50,077 nt of DNA from the NCBI RefSeq assembly GCF_017539065.1, contig NZ_JAFYHP010000029.1, positions 1-50,077 on the forward strand. The letters run 5' to 3'. Below the pieces are notes generated by a model. It was not told the origin of the DNA. It searched no databases and was given only the letters and a program-made list of their open reading frames with translations. This stretch comes from Methanobrevibacter sp. (GTDB lineage Archaea > Methanobacteriota > Methanobacteria > Methanobacteriales > Methanobacteriaceae). This document shows, piece after piece, positions 48,020 to 50,077 of the stretch (positions within the stretch are counted from its first letter, which is position 1; every line of letters begins with the position of its first letter). A program made the translations under genes and the position numbers.

Positions 48020-50077
48020 TTGAAAATGGAAAATTTTTATTTATTATTTGTATTCTTATTAATACTAATATTGGGAGTTAGTAGTGTAGCTGCAAATAAT
48101 GTGGGGGAATCCCCGGAAATTTTAAATAACGATTCTTCAATGCAGTTAAATGATAATTTAGCTAACGTAGAAGATTCACAGGATCTTCTTGAAGATTTAA
48201 ATGATGAAATAATAGTAGAGGATTGGGATGAATTAAATTATTATTGTTCTTTAAATGATAAGAACTATAATCTAAAATTAAAAGAGAATACTAATTATTA
48301 TCCTACAAATCCATCCTCTGATGATTATCAGATTATTATTAAAAATAATGTAACAATTACTGGTAGTTCTGGAGCATATATTGGTGATGCGTCACCTAAT
48401 GCTAGAAATATCAATTATGCTCCAATTAAAGTTTTAGATAAATCAGGTATTGGTATAACATTACAAAATATTACATTTAAATGGATTTCTACAAGTTACC
48501 AAACTGATGGAGTTTTTCTCATATTGGGAGGTGATGTAAATAATACAATTAGAAATTGTACTTTTACTAATATTACTACTGATATGGGGCATTCATCAAT
48601 ACTTCATATCAAGTATGGTGATTTGGATGTTATCAATTGTACTTTTACAAATTGTACCACTGATTTTGGTTGTATAAGTGTGTATTGTCCAGCTGATAAT
48701 CCGAGTGATATATGTACTGGTGCACGTATGGTTGTTAGAGATTCATACTTCAGCGATAATTATGCTAAAACAGAACCTGGTTGTATTAATAACTGTGGTG
48801 TGCTAAGTGTATACAATTCTACATTTTATAGAAATAGTGCTTTTTGGTGGGCAGGTGCAATACATACTCATGGTGGTGGTAATACTTCATTATATAATTC
48901 CAACTTTATAGATAATGTAGCTGGTTGGAATGGTGGTGCATTATATACATATAGTTATTTACAGATATATGGCTGTACATTCATAGGTAATAATTGTACT
49001 ACTAACAATGGTGGTGGTGCAATAGGTGCTTGTAAATATTTACATAGTCCATACATCTACATTGAAGATTCACTATTCCAGGATAATGCCAATAATTGCT
49101 GGGGACTCGATGAGTTGTCAACTACCGGTACCGGTCGTGGTGGAGCAATTTCTCTAATGGATGACGGAAGCATAGATGTCATAAACTCAACATTCATTCA
49201 TAATTCTGCTTCAATGGGAAGTGCATTAGCAATAATTGCTCAAGGAAGTTATGGAAGTCCGGACGTTACTATAATAGGAAATACTTTTATCAATAACACC
49301 CGTATGGGTGATGTGCTATACATTTACTTATCTAAAACATCAAAATGTGAAATTAGAAACAATACTTTTGAAAACAGCACAATTGAACTTTCAAAGCTCA
49401 GAATCGAATCTGATGATCCTTTTGATAATGAAATAACAATTAATATCGACACCGCTTTAAAAAATCCTAGTGCTTATGATGGTGATATTTTAGATAAACT
49501 TGAATATGATGTATATGTTGATGGAGAATTTTATCAGAGGGTAATGGGTAAAAAATTTAATTATACTTTCAATGATGATGGAAAACATGATATTTTCATA
49601 GCTTCATCTATCTCTAGCGATGTAAGTAACACAATTTCTGTAAGTAATAAGAAAGAATACATCTTCCTGTCAAAATCTGGAAATGATAATAATGATGGAA
49701 AGTCCAGAACAAGCCCTGTAAAAACATTGACAAAAGCAATTCAACTAGCAAAAGACACAGGAAATATTCACATATTGGATGGTGCATATGACGAGTCCAA
49801 TTTTAATATTGATTATGATTTGGTAATGAAAGCGGAAGATGGTGTGACATTAACCGGTTCTGGAAATAATTTATTTAATATAACTTCTAGTTCAGTGACA
49901 TTTAAAAATATAGTATTTTCAGATATTACGCAAACCTCTCAAAACTCCAGGATAATTTCAACTAACGGCAAATTGATATTGGAAAATTGTAAATTCATTG
50001 GTGGCGATTATAGGTATTATGGTATTGATGCCAGTGAAATTAGCTTAACCAACATAATTTTTGATGGCATGCAATAT
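48020..50077 (+). CDS. Adhesin-like beta-helix surface protein, 5' part only (runs off the window)
   Basis: An open frame of 686 codons with no stop before the window ends. A GGGTTGAT ribosome site (48008-48015) precedes a TTG at 48020; an ATG at 48026 in the same frame is the alternative. Residues 1-26 are a signal peptide (YLLFVFLLILILGVSSVAAN). After an acidic spacer comes a parallel beta-helix with NCTFTN, NSxFxxNxA and GGAIxA repeats. Near 49648 the motif EYIFLSKSGNDNNDGKS, followed by VKTLTKAIQLA, matches the element that opens helices in the preceding giant protein, so the two are paralogues in tandem. Confidence 0.85.
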   Translation, partial: MKMENFYLLFVFLLILILGVSSVAANNVGESPEILNNDSSMQLNDNLANVEDSQDLLEDLNDEIIVEDWDELNYYCSLNDKNYNLKLKENTNYYPTNPSSDDYQIIIKNNVTITGSSGAYIGDASPNARNINYAPIKVLDKSGIGITLQNITFKWISTSYQTDGVFLILGGDVNNTIRNCTFTNITTDMGHSSILHIKYGDLDVINCTFTNCTTDFGCISVYCPADNPSDICTGARMVVRDSYFSDNYAKTEPGCINNCGVLSVYNSTFYRNSAFWWAGAIHTHGGGNTSLYNSNFIDNVAGWNGGALYTYSYLQIYGCTFIGNNCTTNNGGGAIGACKYLHSPYIYIEDSLFQDNANNCWGLDELSTTGTGRGGAISLMDDGSIDVINSTFIHNSASMGSALAIIAQGSYGSPDVTIIGNTFINNTRMGDVLYIYLSKTSKCEIRNNTFENSTIELSKLRIESDDPFDNEITINIDTALKNPSAYDGDILDKLEYDVYVDGEFYQRVMGKKFNYTFNDDGKHDIFIASSISSDVSNTISVSNKKEYIFLSKSGNDNNDGKSRTSPVKTLTKAIQLAKDTGNIHILDGAYDESNFNIDYDLVMKAEDGVTLTGSGNNLFNITSSSVTFKNIVFSDITQTSQNSRIISTNGKLILENCKFIGGDYRYYGIDASEISLTNIIFDGMQY

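Overview
The window looks like the chromosome of a host-associated methanogenic archaeon of the order Methanobacteriales, most likely a Methanobrevibacter. The DNA is very AT-rich. Genes have archaeal promoters (TTTATATA-type boxes about 25 bases before the start of short leaders) and GGTGAT-type ribosome binding sites. The gene content includes archaeosine tRNA-guanine transglycosylase, membrane LonB, archaeal HMG-CoA synthase with its thiolase, a methanogen DUF2193 protein, an AqpM-type aquaporin and very large adhesin-like surface proteins. The species cannot be named from the sequence alone.

Layout. 1-4.4 kb: purine, tetrapyrrole and amino-sugar operon (purC-purS-purQ-cobA-glmS). 4.7-6.6 kb: secreted Ig-repeat protein with an unusual paired-cysteine C-terminal domain, convergent with an MnmC-like methyltransferase. 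8-10.7 kb: tgtA and a methyltransferase. 10.8-10.95 kb: two tandem tRNA-Gly genes (anticodons GCC and TCC). 11.1-13.3 kb: HMG-CoA synthase and thiolase (isoprenoid lipid synthesis), closed by a hairpin terminator. 13.3-16.6 kb: an accessory stretch with an intact DUF1848 gene, two further copies of only its last 49 codons, tiny ORFs, a candidate small RNA and a RhuM-family gene. 16.6-18.4 kb: a small conserved-looking gene and cobQ on the minus strand. 18.9-20.9 kb: lonB. 20.9-25.1 kb: ADP-ribosylglycohydrolase with an overlapping partner gene, a GNAT acetyltransferase, a zinc-ribbon membrane protein, an anchored extracytoplasmic protein, prs and a small gene. 25.1-30.4 kb: uvrB, uvrA and a P-II protein. 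30.6-33.8 kb: DUF2193 and aquaporin as a pair behind a strong palindrome, then a DUF368 lipid-carrier transporter. 33.9-38.6 kb: a helicase, a HerA-like ATPase and a winged-helix protein in a tight row. 38.8-50.1 kb: one complete 3,000-residue adhesin-like protein and the start of a second that runs off the window.

The most unusual part is 13.3-16.6 kb. The last 150 bases of the DUF1848 gene occur three times (150, 149 and 150 bases). All three begin at the same codon, just after the conserved cysteine motif. The DNA between copies carries unrelated small cargo: tiny ORFs with very strong ribosome binding sites and a hairpin-rich candidate RNA in the first gap, and a RhuM gene in the second. 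This pattern would fit cassettes that insert into the 3' end of a protein gene and restore it, although tandem duplication followed by deletion remains possible. The second most interesting locus is the DUF2193-aquaporin pair with its promoter palindrome and leader hairpin. No CRISPR array, rRNA, insertion sequence or integrase was seen.
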